The notes under the pieces: model-generated | The model's input: the letters and a program-made list of their open reading frames with translations, nothing else | The model's database searches: none | Told to the model about the DNA's origin: nothing | Position numbers and translations under genes: made by a program | From: Vulcanimicrobiia bacterium | Lineage (GTDB): Bacteria > Eremiobacterota > Eremiobacteria > Baltobacterales > Baltobacteraceae | Reading direction: 5' to 3' | Assembly (NCBI GenBank): GCA_024281135.1 | Contig: JAMXLG010000034.1 | Coordinates: 1 to 27,701 of the forward strand | DNA: 27,701 nucleotides | Shown here: positions 6,914-15,324 of the stretch, in pieces | How the letters are laid out: each line of letters starts with the position of its first letter | How positions within the stretch are numbered: position 1 is the stretch's first letter

Positions 6914-8206
6914 GTGCAGTATCACCCGGTGGTCGAGCAGTTTATTACGTATCCCCCGCTGGATCCGGCAGCGCTGCTGCTCTTTACCGCGTTATTCGCA
7001 GGCGTGGTATTGGCAACGATACGGCGCGCCGCGCTTGGTCTCGCGGTCCTCGCGTTCATCACACCGTTCGCGTTTTACCACACTGTTGGAATAACGACGG
7101 TCACTTGGGGGAAGGTCACGGTCTTGGCTGTCATCGTCGGACTTCTTCCTTCGTGGCGTGTAGCATTCGAGCGCCTACGTGGGGTGCGCGTGATGTTGTG
7201 GGCGTTTACCGCAATCATCATTGCGATTGCGCTTTCCGCGTTGGGAGCGCGCGATCGCGGCGTCGTCCTGAGCGAAGCCCTGAAGTGGATCGAGTATGGG
7301 TTGTTCTTCTGCGTCGCGTACGTCGCGTATATGCTCGACCCGCAACCGGTTTGGATTCGACGCTCGCTGTATCTGTCGATTGCATTCGTGTGCGCGAGCG
7401 CGCTCGTGCAAGAGTTCACCGGCGCTCCCTGGGCGATCATGTTCGGACCAGGCATTGCGCCACGGATCAGTGGCGTTATCGAAGGCCCGAATCAACTTGC
7501 CGCATATCTCGAAGTCGCGCTTGCAACGGTCATCGCCTGGCGCACGCGCGATGGTTCTTGGGAATCGTCCTTGCTCGCGTTTGCGATCGGTCTAACTCTT
7601 CTCCTGACGTTTTCGCGCGGCGGCGTTATCGGATCGGTCATCGTTGTGTTGGTCGTGGTCTGGTTCGAACGGAAACGGTGGGCGCAAGCGGCAAGACCGA
7701 TAGTCGCGGGCGCGGCGCTAGGAGCCATCGCCGATCTTGCGTGGGCTCAGGCGGCGCGTACGCTTCCGGTGCTACGCAACCCCTCCAGCACGTTCGCCGG
7801 CGCCGGCGGCGTCGGAAACCGGCCCGAACTCTGGCGTGCGGCGTGGTTCTTTTTTAAACGCAGTCCGATCTTCGGAATCGGCGCCGGGAATTATGAAATC
7901 CGGCTTTCCGAAGCGGGATTATACGGCGTGCGAACGCACGCGAATAGCTGGTATCTCCAAGCGTTAGCCGAGGGCGGGATCGTGCTTTTTGCCGCAACGA
8001 TCTTCTTCAACGTTGCGGCGCTCATCGAACTTCGCCCGTGGATCGCGCGCTCTGCGTGGACGCTCGCCGCGTTTGCTGCAACGCTTGCGCTTGCGATCCA
8101 TCAAATTGCGGATTATCTGGTCTTTTATCCGAAGGTTGCCGAACCATGGATCACGTTGCTGGCGCTCGGTATGGCAGCGCGCACATCCACACCGGCGTGC
8201 GATTAA
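6914..8206 (+). CDS. O-antigen ligase/Wzy-like membrane protein
   Basis: This polytopic inner-membrane protein (430 residues from the GTG) belongs by appearance to the O-antigen ligase/polymerase superfamily. These proteins join lipid-linked glycans to an acceptor or polymerise them on the outer face of the membrane. About ten hydrophobic segments are visible. The motif L-L-T-F-S-R-G-G-V-I-G lies in the middle and H-A-N-S-W-Y-L-Q-A-L-A-E-G-G follows the large periplasmic loop; both are typical of the Wzy_C region. I chose GTG 6914 because the longer frame (ATG 6839 or earlier) would translate the repeat-like element just upstream (C-H-P-E-E-P-R-S-A-V). That start is uncertain. The stop overlaps the next gene. 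Acceptor and glycan are unknown. Confidence 0.82.
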   Translation: MQYHPVVEQFITYPPLDPAALLLFTALFAGVVLATIRRAALGLAVLAFITPFAFYHTVGITTVTWGKVTVLAVIVGLLPSWRVAFERLRGVRVMLWAFTAIIIAIALSALGARDRGVVLSEALKWIEYGLFFCVAYVAYMLDPQPVWIRRSLYLSIAFVCASALVQEFTGAPWAIMFGPGIAPRISGVIEGPNQLAAYLEVALATVIAWRTRDGSWESSLLAFAIGLTLLLTFSRGGVIGSVIVVLVVVWFERKRWAQAARPIVAGAALGAIADLAWAQAARTLPVLRNPSSTFAGAGGVGNRPELWRAAWFFFKRSPIFGIGAGNYEIRLSEAGLYGVRTHANSWYLQALAEGGIVLFAATIFFNVAALIELRPWIARSAWTLAAFAATLALAIHQIADYLVFYPKVAEPWITLLALGMAARTSTPACD

Positions 8207-9486
8207 TTTCCGTCGCCGTTTGTTTCGCTCTTGGAGCGATCCTCAGCCGGCTAGCGCTTTCATCCGTGCCTGCGCGTTTTTCAATCGACCTCGCTCAACC
8301 AATCCCGGTCGTGACGTGGTGGGGGACCATCGGCGCGCTCTTCGTTGCGATTCTTTTCGTCTCCATTGCGACAGCATCGGTTCCGTTTGTTCTTTCGCTT
8401 CGTCGCGAACCGCCCGCACTTCGCGATACGCTCATCGCCGCTGCGCTTGCGTTGATCGCAGCGCTCTTTTGGCTTCCGATCTTCTCGAGCGACGTGTACG
8501 CATACGCTGCGTACGGTGAGATGGCCCGCCTCGGTATCGACCCCTATGCGCATACGCAGCTGCCGAACACGAACGAACTCTTTGCGTCTGCGACGTGGCA
8601 ATGGAGCGGGAGTCTTCCCATTTGCGTCTATGGCACGCTCTTCGTGGCAATTGCGAAAGCGGTTGTGACGCTGACGCAACCATTCGGCGCGACGCTGCAA
8701 CTCGACGCGTTTCGCGTGCTCGCTAGTGCGGCGTTTCTTGTCAGCATCTATCTCATTTCGCGCTGCGGTCTACCGGGCGATGAGCGGCGCGCGCAACGAG
8801 CGGCGCTCTTTTTGGGACTCAATCCAATCGCGTTGTGGGCGGTCGCCGAGGGGCACAATGACGCATTGATGCTTGCGCTGGTTCTCGCAGGGGTTGCACT
8901 CTACCGGCGGAATGCTGCGCTCGGCACATTCGTTACGATTCTCGCGGCGGCAATAAAAATTCCAGCGCTACTTGCGGGCGTCGCGCTTGCGCTGCGCGCA
9001 CTGCTCCAACATCGCGACTGGCGTCCAATCGCGGCAGCCGCCCTCGCGATTGGCCTCGTGCTCGTGACTTCTCTGCCACTTCTTGCCGGCACGATGAAAG
9101 ATCTCGCGCCGCACGGACACTACGCGCCCTTCGCATCGGTGCAGTCGCTGCATCCTGCTCTAGCGCTGATCGTCGCAATCGCGGTGCTCTTCCGTGCACG
9201 GTACGCAAAAACAGACGTCGATTTCTTTGCGCTCGTGGCGCTTGCGGGTTGGCTCTTCATTCCGAATCCGTACCCTTGGTACGCGCTCTGGTTGGTGCCG
9301 CTGGGAGCGTGGGCGACCGACCGGCATATTGCGCTTACGATCGCGCTCGTCTCCGCGGCGGCGCTCTTGCGCTACGTCCCCGACGCCGTAGCCATCCCGT
9401 CCGGTGCTGCAGCATTGGTACTCGGGCTCACAGCTCTTTTTAGTTATGCTCCGCTGCTTCGTCGTGGTATAATCGTGCGCTCGTGA
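8197..9486 (+). CDS. GT-C polyprenol-phosphate mannosyltransferase-like protein
   Basis: This is a multi-spanning membrane protein (429 residues from GTG 8197) that resembles polyprenol-phosphate-mannose-dependent GT-C transferases. An early loop carries S-S-D-V-Y-A-Y-A-A-Y-G-E-M-A-R-L-G-I-D-P-Y, matching the conserved acidic loop-1 motif of such enzymes. Later segments N-P-I-A-L-W-A-V-A-E-G-H-N-D-A and N-P-Y-P-W-Y-A-L-W also fit. It probably elongates an envelope glycan outside the membrane using the lipid-linked donor made by a GtrB-type enzyme. The start is uncertain. GTG 8197 overlaps the ligase stop by 10 bp and leads straight into the first membrane segment, while ATG 8146 would overlap by 61 bp; neither has a clear ribosome-binding site. 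Its stop (TGA 9484-9486) overlaps the mfd GTG. Confidence 0.75.
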   Translation: MRLISVAVCFALGAILSRLALSSVPARFSIDLAQPIPVVTWWGTIGALFVAILFVSIATASVPFVLSLRREPPALRDTLIAAALALIAALFWLPIFSSDVYAYAAYGEMARLGIDPYAHTQLPNTNELFASATWQWSGSLPICVYGTLFVAIAKAVVTLTQPFGATLQLDAFRVLASAAFLVSIYLISRCGLPGDERRAQRAALFLGLNPIALWAVAEGHNDALMLALVLAGVALYRRNAALGTFVTILAAAIKIPALLAGVALALRALLQHRDWRPIAAAALAIGLVLVTSLPLLAGTMKDLAPHGHYAPFASVQSLHPALALIVAIAVLFRARYAKTDVDFFALVALAGWLFIPNPYPWYALWLVPLGAWATDRHIALTIALVSAAALLRYVPDAVAIPSGAAALVLGLTALFSYAPLLRRGIIVRS

Positions 9487-12400
9487 TCGCCGAACAACGT
9501 CTTGCCGGTACATCCGCGCCGAATACTGCCTTCCTCGACATACTTCGCTCGCAAAGCCGCCCGCTTGGTGAGTTGATCGAGTCATTGCGCTCGGGTCGCG
9601 GCGCGTATGCCGCGCACGAGACGATCGCCGCCGCGCGCCCCGCGCTGCTCGCATCCATGTACTCCACGCTGAACGTGCCGATGCTCGTCGTTGTACCGAC
9701 GACCGACGTCGCCGAACGTGCATTCGCCGACATTCTCTATTACTTAGGCGAGCAAGAGCCGCACGACGTCGCATTGCTTCGCTCGCGTGACGAAGCAATC
9801 GGCGCGATAGAATCGCCGTCGGAACGCAGCGCGCGCATGTCGCTGCTGAGCGACCTGGTCAACCGTAAGCGCCGCATCATCTTTGCGCCGATGATTGCGC
9901 TGCGTCAGTATATGATGCCGCGCTCGACCTTCGAGTCGCTTCGCTTCACGCTACGCGTCGGGGAAGACGCCGGGTGGGACGAAACGCTCGAACGCCTCTA
10001 TCGCTTGGGATACGCGCGCACCGACGTGGTGAGCGCCGTCGGCGAATATGCGGTGCGCGGAGGCATTCTCGATATTTTTGCGGCGACGCAAGAGGTGCCG
10101 AGCCGCATCGAGTTTTTCGGCGACACCGTCGAGAGCATCCGTCCTTTCGATCTGGTGACGCAGCGCAGCGAAGGATCGCTCGACGGAGTAGAGATCGTTC
10201 CGTGGGGCGAGATTCCGCGCGAAGAACAGTACCGCCGGCGACTCCTCGAGCGTTTCGAGGGACCGGAGCGCGTTCGCGAGGTGCTCTCCGCGTTCGTCGA
10301 AACGGATAACGAAGTTCCGGCGTCATGGCTTCCGCTCGCGTACGACGAACACGCGACGCTGCTCGATTATTTGCGCGACGACGCGATTGTCGTGCTCGAC
10401 GAACCCTCAATGCTCGCAACGGTCGAAGCGGCGCTTGAAGAGGAACGCACACGCGAACAGAGCGTGCTGCTCGCGGGCGTCGAGTCGGGCGAGTTCTCCG
10501 TCAGCGATCGTGAAGTCGATGAGGCTCTGCTGGCCGAAGTGGCACTGCCGCATCCGCGGTTGCGCGAGATGGCACCGGCCTTTGCGTCGCGTCCTGCGCT
10601 CGTATTTCCCGGAGCAATCGAAAGCGGCGAGTCACTCGCATTCGTTCCGCGCATCACGCGCACGTACGTGCTCGAGTGCCGACCGGTCGAACATTTCAAC
10701 CGTCAAATCGAACTCTTCTCGCAAAGCGTGCGCGAGTGGACTGGCCAGCGTGAAACGCTCTTCATCGTTTCCAGCGGCGTGTCGCGCGTCAAAGACCTAC
10801 TGCGCGCAACCGGCGTCGACCAAGAGCGCATTTTCGTAGATTCCGGCTCGATCGAGAGTGGCTTCGCGTATCCGGATTTACGCCTGCGCGTACTCGGCGA
10901 TCGAGAGATCTTCGGTCAGCCTCCAAAACGCGTCAAATTGCGCGCCGTCAAGGAAGGCGTGCCGGTCACGCTCGCCGATCTCAAAGTCGGCGATTACGTG
11001 GTGCATGCAGTGCACGGTATCGGTCAGTATCTCGGCCTGCGCACGGAGACGATTCTCGGCGCAACGCAAGACTATCTCGATCTGCGCTACGCGGGTTCCG
11101 ACCGTATGCTGGTACCCGTCACGCAAATGCACCAAGTCGGCAAGTACTCCGCAGCCGAAGGGCAAGTGCCACGCCTTTCCAAGATGGGCGGCGCGGACTG
11201 GGCACGCACGAAGACGCGCGTCTCGGAGTCGCTCGCGAAAATTGCGGACGGTCTCGTGCAACTCTACGCGGAACGTGAGCTGAGCCGCGGTCACGCGTTC
11301 GGCCCGGATACGACGTGGCAAGGCGAGATGGAAGAAGCATTTCCCTACGAGGCGACCGTCGATCAGGGCAAAGCGATCGATGCGGTCAAAGGCGACATGG
11401 AACGCGCCCGCCCAATGGATCGCCTGGTCTGCGGCGACGTAGGCTACGGCAAAACGGAAGTCGCGATGCGCGCAGCATTCAAAGCCGTAGCCGACAAGAA
11501 ACAAGTCGCGGTGCTCGTACCGACGACGCTGCTTGCGGATCAACACTTTCGCAACTTCAGTTCGCGCTTCGCCGGATTCCCGATGCGCATCGAAGAGATC
11601 TCGCGTTTTAAATCAAAAGCCGAATCGCGCACGATTCTCAAAGATCTGGCCGAAGGCAAAGTCGACATCATCATCGGCACCCACCGTCTGCTGCAAAAAG
11701 ACGTTGCGTTCGCCGATCTCGGCTTGATCATCGTCGATGAAGAACAGCGTTTCGGTGTCATGCACAAGGAGCGCCTCAAAGAGTACAAGGCGTCGGTCGA
11801 CGTGCTAACGCTCTCCGCGACGCCGATTCCGCGTACGCTGCACATGTCGCTCATGGGCGTGCGTGATCTCTCGCTCATTCAGACGGCGCCGAAGAACCGT
11901 ATGTCGGTCAAGACAGTCGTCATTCCGACGAGCGACGCGATAGTCCAACGCGCAATCACAGCCGAACTCGACCGCGGAGGCCAAGTCTACTATCTACACA
12001 ACCGCGTCGAATCGATTTTCGCGGTCAAGAAGGCGCTCGAAAAGCTCGTGCCGCGCGCGCGGATCGCCGTCGGCCACGGACAGATGCACGAGAACGAACT
12101 CGAGCCGGTCATGCAGTTGTTCATCGACGGCGAGACCGACGTGCTCGTTGCAACGACAATCATTGAAAACGGCATCGACATTCCGAACGTCAACACCATG
12201 ATCGTCAACGACTCCGACAAATTCGGCCTCGCACAGCTCTACCAGCTGCGCGGACGAGTCGGTCGTTCGAACCATCAGGCGTATTGTTATCTGCTGTATC
12301 AAGGGCATAAAGCGCTCACCGAAGATGCGAAAGCGCGCCTCGAAGCCATTCGCGAGTTTACGCATCTTGGGTCCGGTTTACAGATCGCGATGCGCGATCT

Positions 12401-12983
12401 CGAAATTCGCGGCGCAGGCAATCTGCTCGGCGCGGCGCAGTCGGGATTCATCGGATCCGTCGGCTTCGATACCTACTGCCAATTGCTCGCCGATGCAATC
12501 GCGGAACGGCGGGGCATGACCGCGTCGCTCGAAGATCGACGCGAAGCGGTGATCGACGTGAAGATCAGCGCGTTCATTCCGAACGATTACATCCCGCAAG
12601 TCTCGCAAAAGATCGCCGTCTACCAGCAACTCGCGAAGGCGCGCTCGGAGAGCGAAGTCGAGGAGATCGGCGCCGGCGTGCGCGACCGTTTCGGCGCATT
12701 CCCCGTTCCGTTGGATCGGCTGATCGAGCTGACTAAACTGCGCGCCATCGCGCTGCAGAAGCACGTGACCCGCGTCGTCGTCGACGAAAAGCGCCTGACG
12801 CTCGGCGTCGGCTCCAGCTTCACGCTCGACCCCTCGATGATTCCGAAGTTCCAGTCGCTCACCAAGAACCGGTTCCGCTTCGGCGAGGGCAAGATCGTCG
12901 TGGACTTGCCTCCCCTTGCAAAGGGTGCCAGCCCGGAGGCAGTCTGGATGCCGCTTTTAAGACAACTCTTAGAAGCCATGTAG
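9483..12983 (+). CDS. mfd: Transcription-repair coupling factor Mfd
   Basis: Mfd is an ATP-driven translocase that removes stalled RNA polymerase and recruits UvrA. Its length (1166) matches the family. The N-terminal UvrB-like region includes Y-A-V-R-G-G-I-L-D-I-F near residue 190. The RNA-polymerase-interacting domain begins V-G-D-Y-V-V-H-A-V-H-G-I-G-Q-Y (about 505). Helicase motifs follow: C-G-D-V-G-Y-G-K-T-E (about 650), D-E-E-Q-R-F-G (about 752), S-A-T-P-I-P-R-T-L, E-N-G-I-D-I-P-N-V and Q-L-R-G-R-V-G-R-S. A C-terminal TRCF domain ends the protein. It starts with GTG overlapping the previous stop (GTGA), so an otherwise constitutive repair gene is coupled to two envelope-glycan genes. A nested stem-loop with a short T-run follows its stop. 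Confidence 0.97.
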   Translation: MIAEQRLAGTSAPNTAFLDILRSQSRPLGELIESLRSGRGAYAAHETIAAARPALLASMYSTLNVPMLVVVPTTDVAERAFADILYYLGEQEPHDVALLRSRDEAIGAIESPSERSARMSLLSDLVNRKRRIIFAPMIALRQYMMPRSTFESLRFTLRVGEDAGWDETLERLYRLGYARTDVVSAVGEYAVRGGILDIFAATQEVPSRIEFFGDTVESIRPFDLVTQRSEGSLDGVEIVPWGEIPREEQYRRRLLERFEGPERVREVLSAFVETDNEVPASWLPLAYDEHATLLDYLRDDAIVVLDEPSMLATVEAALEEERTREQSVLLAGVESGEFSVSDREVDEALLAEVALPHPRLREMAPAFASRPALVFPGAIESGESLAFVPRITRTYVLECRPVEHFNRQIELFSQSVREWTGQRETLFIVSSGVSRVKDLLRATGVDQERIFVDSGSIESGFAYPDLRLRVLGDREIFGQPPKRVKLRAVKEGVPVTLADLKVGDYVVHAVHGIGQYLGLRTETILGATQDYLDLRYAGSDRMLVPVTQMHQVGKYSAAEGQVPRLSKMGGADWARTKTRVSESLAKIADGLVQLYAERELSRGHAFGPDTTWQGEMEEAFPYEATVDQGKAIDAVKGDMERARPMDRLVCGDVGYGKTEVAMRAAFKAVADKKQVAVLVPTTLLADQHFRNFSSRFAGFPMRIEEISRFKSKAESRTILKDLAEGKVDIIIGTHRLLQKDVAFADLGLIIVDEEQRFGVMHKERLKEYKASVDVLTLSATPIPRTLHMSLMGVRDLSLIQTAPKNRMSVKTVVIPTSDAIVQRAITAELDRGGQVYYLHNRVESIFAVKKALEKLVPRARIAVGHGQMHENELEPVMQLFIDGETDVLVATTIIENGIDIPNVNTMIVNDSDKFGLAQLYQLRGRVGRSNHQAYCYLLYQGHKALTEDAKARLEAIREFTHLGSGLQIAMRDLEIRGAGNLLGAAQSGFIGSVGFDTYCQLLADAIAERRGMTASLEDRREAVIDVKISAFIPNDYIPQVSQKIAVYQQLAKARSESEVEEIGAGVRDRFGAFPVPLDRLIELTKLRAIALQKHVTRVVVDEKRLTLGVGSSFTLDPSMIPKFQSLTKNRFRFGEGKIVVDLPPLAKGASPEAVWMPLLRQLLEAM

Positions 12984-13019
12984 GGGTCGGGAAGGGGGCG
13001 ACGAACCTGGCCCGACGGT

Positions 13020-13073
13020 GCGGAGCCTGGGGTTTGCGCGTCCAGCGCAAATCCATATTCCGGCTCCGCTTTT
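13020..13073 (+). terminator. Nested stem-loop after mfd, terminator or attenuator candidate
   Basis: An outer stem pairs GCGGAGCC (13020-13027) with GGCTCCGC (13062-13069) and is followed by TTTTAC (13070-13075). Inside it sits a second hairpin (13030-13054). It lies between the mfd stop and the foldase lipoprotein ATG, only ~28 bases before the latter. It could therefore end mfd transcription or attenuate read-through into the foldase gene. Confidence 0.45.
13030..13054. repeat. 25-bp palindromic element, copy 1
   Basis: The arms GGGTTTGCGC (13030-13039) and GCGCAAATCC (13045-13054) surround the loop GTCCA, pairing over 10 positions with one G-T wobble. The reverse complement differs at two of 25 positions from the copy at 23529-23553. 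Both copies lie shortly upstream of a start codon in an intergenic gap. Confidence 0.6.
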
Positions 13074-13100
13074 ACTACGCACTTGTCACCTGGAGAGACC

Positions 13101-13814
13101 ATGCCGAAAGCCCACCGCATCGTAGCGGGCCTTGCCACCGCGTTTCTCGCCGCTTCGCTTGCGGCGTGCGGCGGCGGCGGGGGTGCCATTGCGACCGTCA
13201 ACGGCACGCCGATCAGCAAAGCCGACTTCGACAACAAGCTCGAAGGCAGCCCGGCTGCAGTCGGTACGCTGCAGCAAATGGTTCGCGAAGAACTGATCAA
13301 TCAGTACGCAAAAACTAACAATATTAACGTAACCGACGACGAGATTGCCAAGCGCGAAGACGAGCTCAAGGCGAACTTCCCCGCCGGTTCGTGGGATGAA
13401 ATGCTGAAATCGCGCGGTCTCACGGAGACCGACGTGCACAACGCGCTGCGCGAGCAGATCATCATCGACAAGGCCGTCGGCAAAGACGTCCACGTGACGG
13501 ACGCGCAGATCAAGCAGTACTTCGATAAGAACCACGCGGCGTTCGACAAGCCGGAACAAGTGAAGGCGCGCCACATTCTAGTGCCGGATCTCAAGACGGC
13601 GCAGAAGGTCGAAGCCGACCTGAAGTCCGGCAAAGACTTTGCAGCTGAAGCCAAGCAGTACTCGATCGATCCAGGCAGCAAGGACAAGGGCGGTGAGCTC
13701 GGCACGTTCCGTCGCGGCCAAATGGTCCCGGCGTTCGACAAGGCCGCGTTCTCGCTGCCGGTCGGTCAAACGAGCCAGCCCGTGAAGTCGCCGTTCGGCT
13801 ACCACATCATCTAA
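13101..13814 (+). CDS. Parvulin-type peptidyl-prolyl isomerase lipoprotein (SurA/PrsA-like), interrupted
   Basis: This is a predicted extracytoplasmic foldase. The ATG at 13101 follows GGAGAG at good spacing and gives a lipoprotein signal ending S-L-A-A-C23, then a glycine run. Residues 28-145 form the SurA-N-like helical chaperone region (A-T-V-N-G-T-P-I-S-K-A-D-F). Residues ~153-237 form the parvulin domain, with V-K-A-R-H-I-L-V, G-G-E-L-G-T-F-R-R-G-Q-M-V-P-A-F and S-P-F-G-Y-H-I-I. The frame then meets TAA (13812-13814), exactly where relatives have lysine (G-Y-H-I-I-K-V). The same frame stays open for 81 more codons (13815-14060) that look coding. The annotated product of 237 residues therefore lacks its C-terminal helix. 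Nonsense mutation, read-through or sequencing error are all possible. Confidence 0.88.
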   Translation: MPKAHRIVAGLATAFLAASLAACGGGGGAIATVNGTPISKADFDNKLEGSPAAVGTLQQMVREELINQYAKTNNINVTDDEIAKREDELKANFPAGSWDEMLKSRGLTETDVHNALREQIIIDKAVGKDVHVTDAQIKQYFDKNHAAFDKPEQVKARHILVPDLKTAQKVEADLKSGKDFAAEAKQYSIDPGSKDKGGELGTFRRGQMVPAFDKAAFSLPVGQTSQPVKSPFGYHII

Positions 13815-14060
13815 GTCGAGAGCCGCGATCCGGGTCAGAAAGCAACGCTCGACAACAGCAAGGATCGCATCGCCGAACTTCTGCGCCAGCAGCAAGAAGC
13901 GCCGTTGATCCAGCCGTTCCTCCAGGATCTCCAGTCGAAGGCGAACATACAAGTGAACGACCCGCGCTTCGCGGCAGCGTTCCCGTCGCCGGCCGCTCCG
14001 GCGTCGGCTGCACCCGCAGCCACGGCCGCCGCTCCGGCAGCCTCGCCTTCCGGCCAATAA
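13815..14060 (+). pseudogene. In-frame 3' remainder of the foldase gene beyond a TAA
   Basis: This is the same reading frame as the foldase lipoprotein, 81 codons to TAA at 14058-14060. It begins V-E-S-R-D-P-G-Q-K and continues with an amphipathic helix, R-I-A-E-L-L-R-Q-Q-Q-E, then S-K-A-N-I-Q-V-N-D-P-R-F and an Ala/Pro-rich tail. This matches how SurA/PrsA-type foldases end, with a C-terminal helix returning to the chaperone domain. There is no plausible start codon of its own near the beginning. The intrinsic terminator lies 20 bp beyond this second stop, not beyond the first, which supports a formerly or actually longer gene. Confidence 0.7.
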
Positions 14061-14080
14061 AGCTCAGCGATACCCGATGC

Positions 14081-14113
14081 GAAGGCGCCCAAATGGGCGC
14101 CTTCGTTGTTTCT
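14081..14113 (+). terminator. Rho-independent terminator after the foldase gene
   Basis: A perfect 10-bp stem, GAAGGCGCCC (14081-14090) and GGGCGCCTTC (14095-14104), has the loop AAAT and is followed by the T-rich GTTGTTTCT. It ends the foldase transcription unit just before mazG. Confidence 0.85.
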
Positions 14114-14130
14114 AGAACCAGGCGCGGATA

Positions 14131-15324
14131 ATGCTCGTGCGCATTGTGGGGCTCGGCCCCGGCGACCCCGGATATCTTACGCTCGGAAGCATCGACGCTA
14201 TGCGCTCGGCACGGTGGTCTGTCACGCTTCTCGCGCCACCCGATCTGCAGAAAGCGCTCACGGACGCAGGCGTCGAGTTGCTGCGAGATCTCGTACCTGA
14301 TGCCGCTCCACTCGTACGCGGTAGCGCTGAAGCGATCGACCATTTCGTCTCGCGCGTCAAGAAGCTCGGCGACGACATTCTCGCCGTCGGCGTGCTCGGC
14401 AATCCCCTTTCCGATGTTGGCGGACTTCCTCCATTGCTGCGCGCCCTCGAAGCGAACGGACACACGACGGAGATTACGCCCGGAATGCCGCGCGCGACGC
14501 TCTCCGCCTCGATGCCGATGCCCCTCGTTCCGCTGCCGCCGCAATCGCAGCATTACTCGTTCGACGAACTCGTCGAGATCATGGCGCGGCTGCGTGAAGG
14601 GTGTCCGTGGGATAAAGAACAGACGCATCGTACGCTCGTTCCGTATTTGATCGAAGAGACGTACGAAGTGGTCGAAGCAATCGAAGCCGACGACATGGAC
14701 GCGCTTTGCGAAGAACTCGGCGATCTTCTGCTGCAGATCGTCTTCCATTCGCAACTCGGTTCGGAAGTCGGCAAATTCACCGTCGCCGACGTGATCGACG
14801 CGCTTTCGAATAAGATGGTGCGCCGCCATCCGCACGTGTTCGGTGATGCGGTGATCGAAGACGTCGAATCGCAATGGCAGAGCTGGGAAGCGCTCAAGGC
14901 CAAAGAAAAGACCGGCCTCAAGCGCAAGAGCCGCCTCGAAGGTATTCCGAAACACCTCGGCGCGTTGCAGCGCGGACAACGAATGCAAGAGAAAGCATCG
15001 CGCGTCGGTTTCGACTGGCCCGGCGTCCACGGTGTCCTCGATAAACTGCACGAGGAGATGACCGAACTCGCGGAAGCGCGGCGCGATAAACAAGACGATC
15101 CGCATGTGCGCGAGGAGCTGGGCGACGTGCTCTTCACGATCGTCAATCTGGCCCGCGCGCTCGGCATCGATGCGGAAACGGCGATGCGCGAAGCGAACGA
15201 AAAATTCTACCGGCGTTTTGCGTTCATGGAAGAGCGCGCGGCGGCGGACGGAAAAGCGCTCTCGGATCTTTCACTCGACGAACTTGAGGAATTGTGGCAA
15301 CTAGCGAAGACGCAAGCAGCATAA
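14131..15324 (+). CDS. mazG: MazG nucleotide pyrophosphohydrolase with shortened methylase-like N-terminus
   Basis: MazG hydrolyses nucleoside triphosphates, removing aberrant nucleotides or lowering (p)ppGpp precursors. Two MazG modules are visible. The first (about residues 143-265) has [20 protein letters not shown] and E-E-L-G-D-L-L-L-Q. The second (about 300-370) has E-E-M-T-E-L-A-E-A and E-E-L-G-D-V-L-F. Ahead lie ~130 residues that keep the beginning of a tetrapyrrole methylase domain ([16 protein letters not shown]) and the G-N-P-L and I-T-P-G-M-P motifs. The usual domain in YabN-type fusions is ~220 residues, so this one is compacted and probably not an active methylase. The ATG follows AGG at eight bases. 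The end overlaps the next gene by 31 bp. Confidence 0.92.
   Translation: MLVRIVGLGPGDPGYLTLGSIDAMRSARWSVTLLAPPDLQKALTDAGVELLRDLVPDAAPLVRGSAEAIDHFVSRVKKLGDDILAVGVLGNPLSDVGGLPPLLRALEANGHTTEITPGMPRATLSASMPMPLVPLPPQSQHYSFDELVEIMARLREGCPWDKEQTHRTLVPYLIEETYEVVEAIEADDMDALCEELGDLLLQIVFHSQLGSEVGKFTVADVIDALSNKMVRRHPHVFGDAVIEDVESQWQSWEALKAKEKTGLKRKSRLEGIPKHLGALQRGQRMQEKASRVGFDWPGVHGVLDKLHEEMTELAEARRDKQDDPHVREELGDVLFTIVNLARALGIDAETAMREANEKFYRRFAFMEERAAADGKALSDLSLDELEELWQLAKTQAA

Noticed and set aside
8038..8196. Upstream ATG starts (8038, 8146) for the GT-C transferase
   Set aside because: They would overlap the ligase gene by 61-169 bp without a ribosome-binding site and add residues ahead of the natural first membrane segment. 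ATG 8146 is not fully excluded.
13807..15105. 432-codon open frame on the minus strand opposite mazG
   Set aside because: It is antisense to a clear MazG protein with conserved motifs. Its translation is rich in Arg/His/Phe with no recognisable domain, as expected from high-GC antisense frames.
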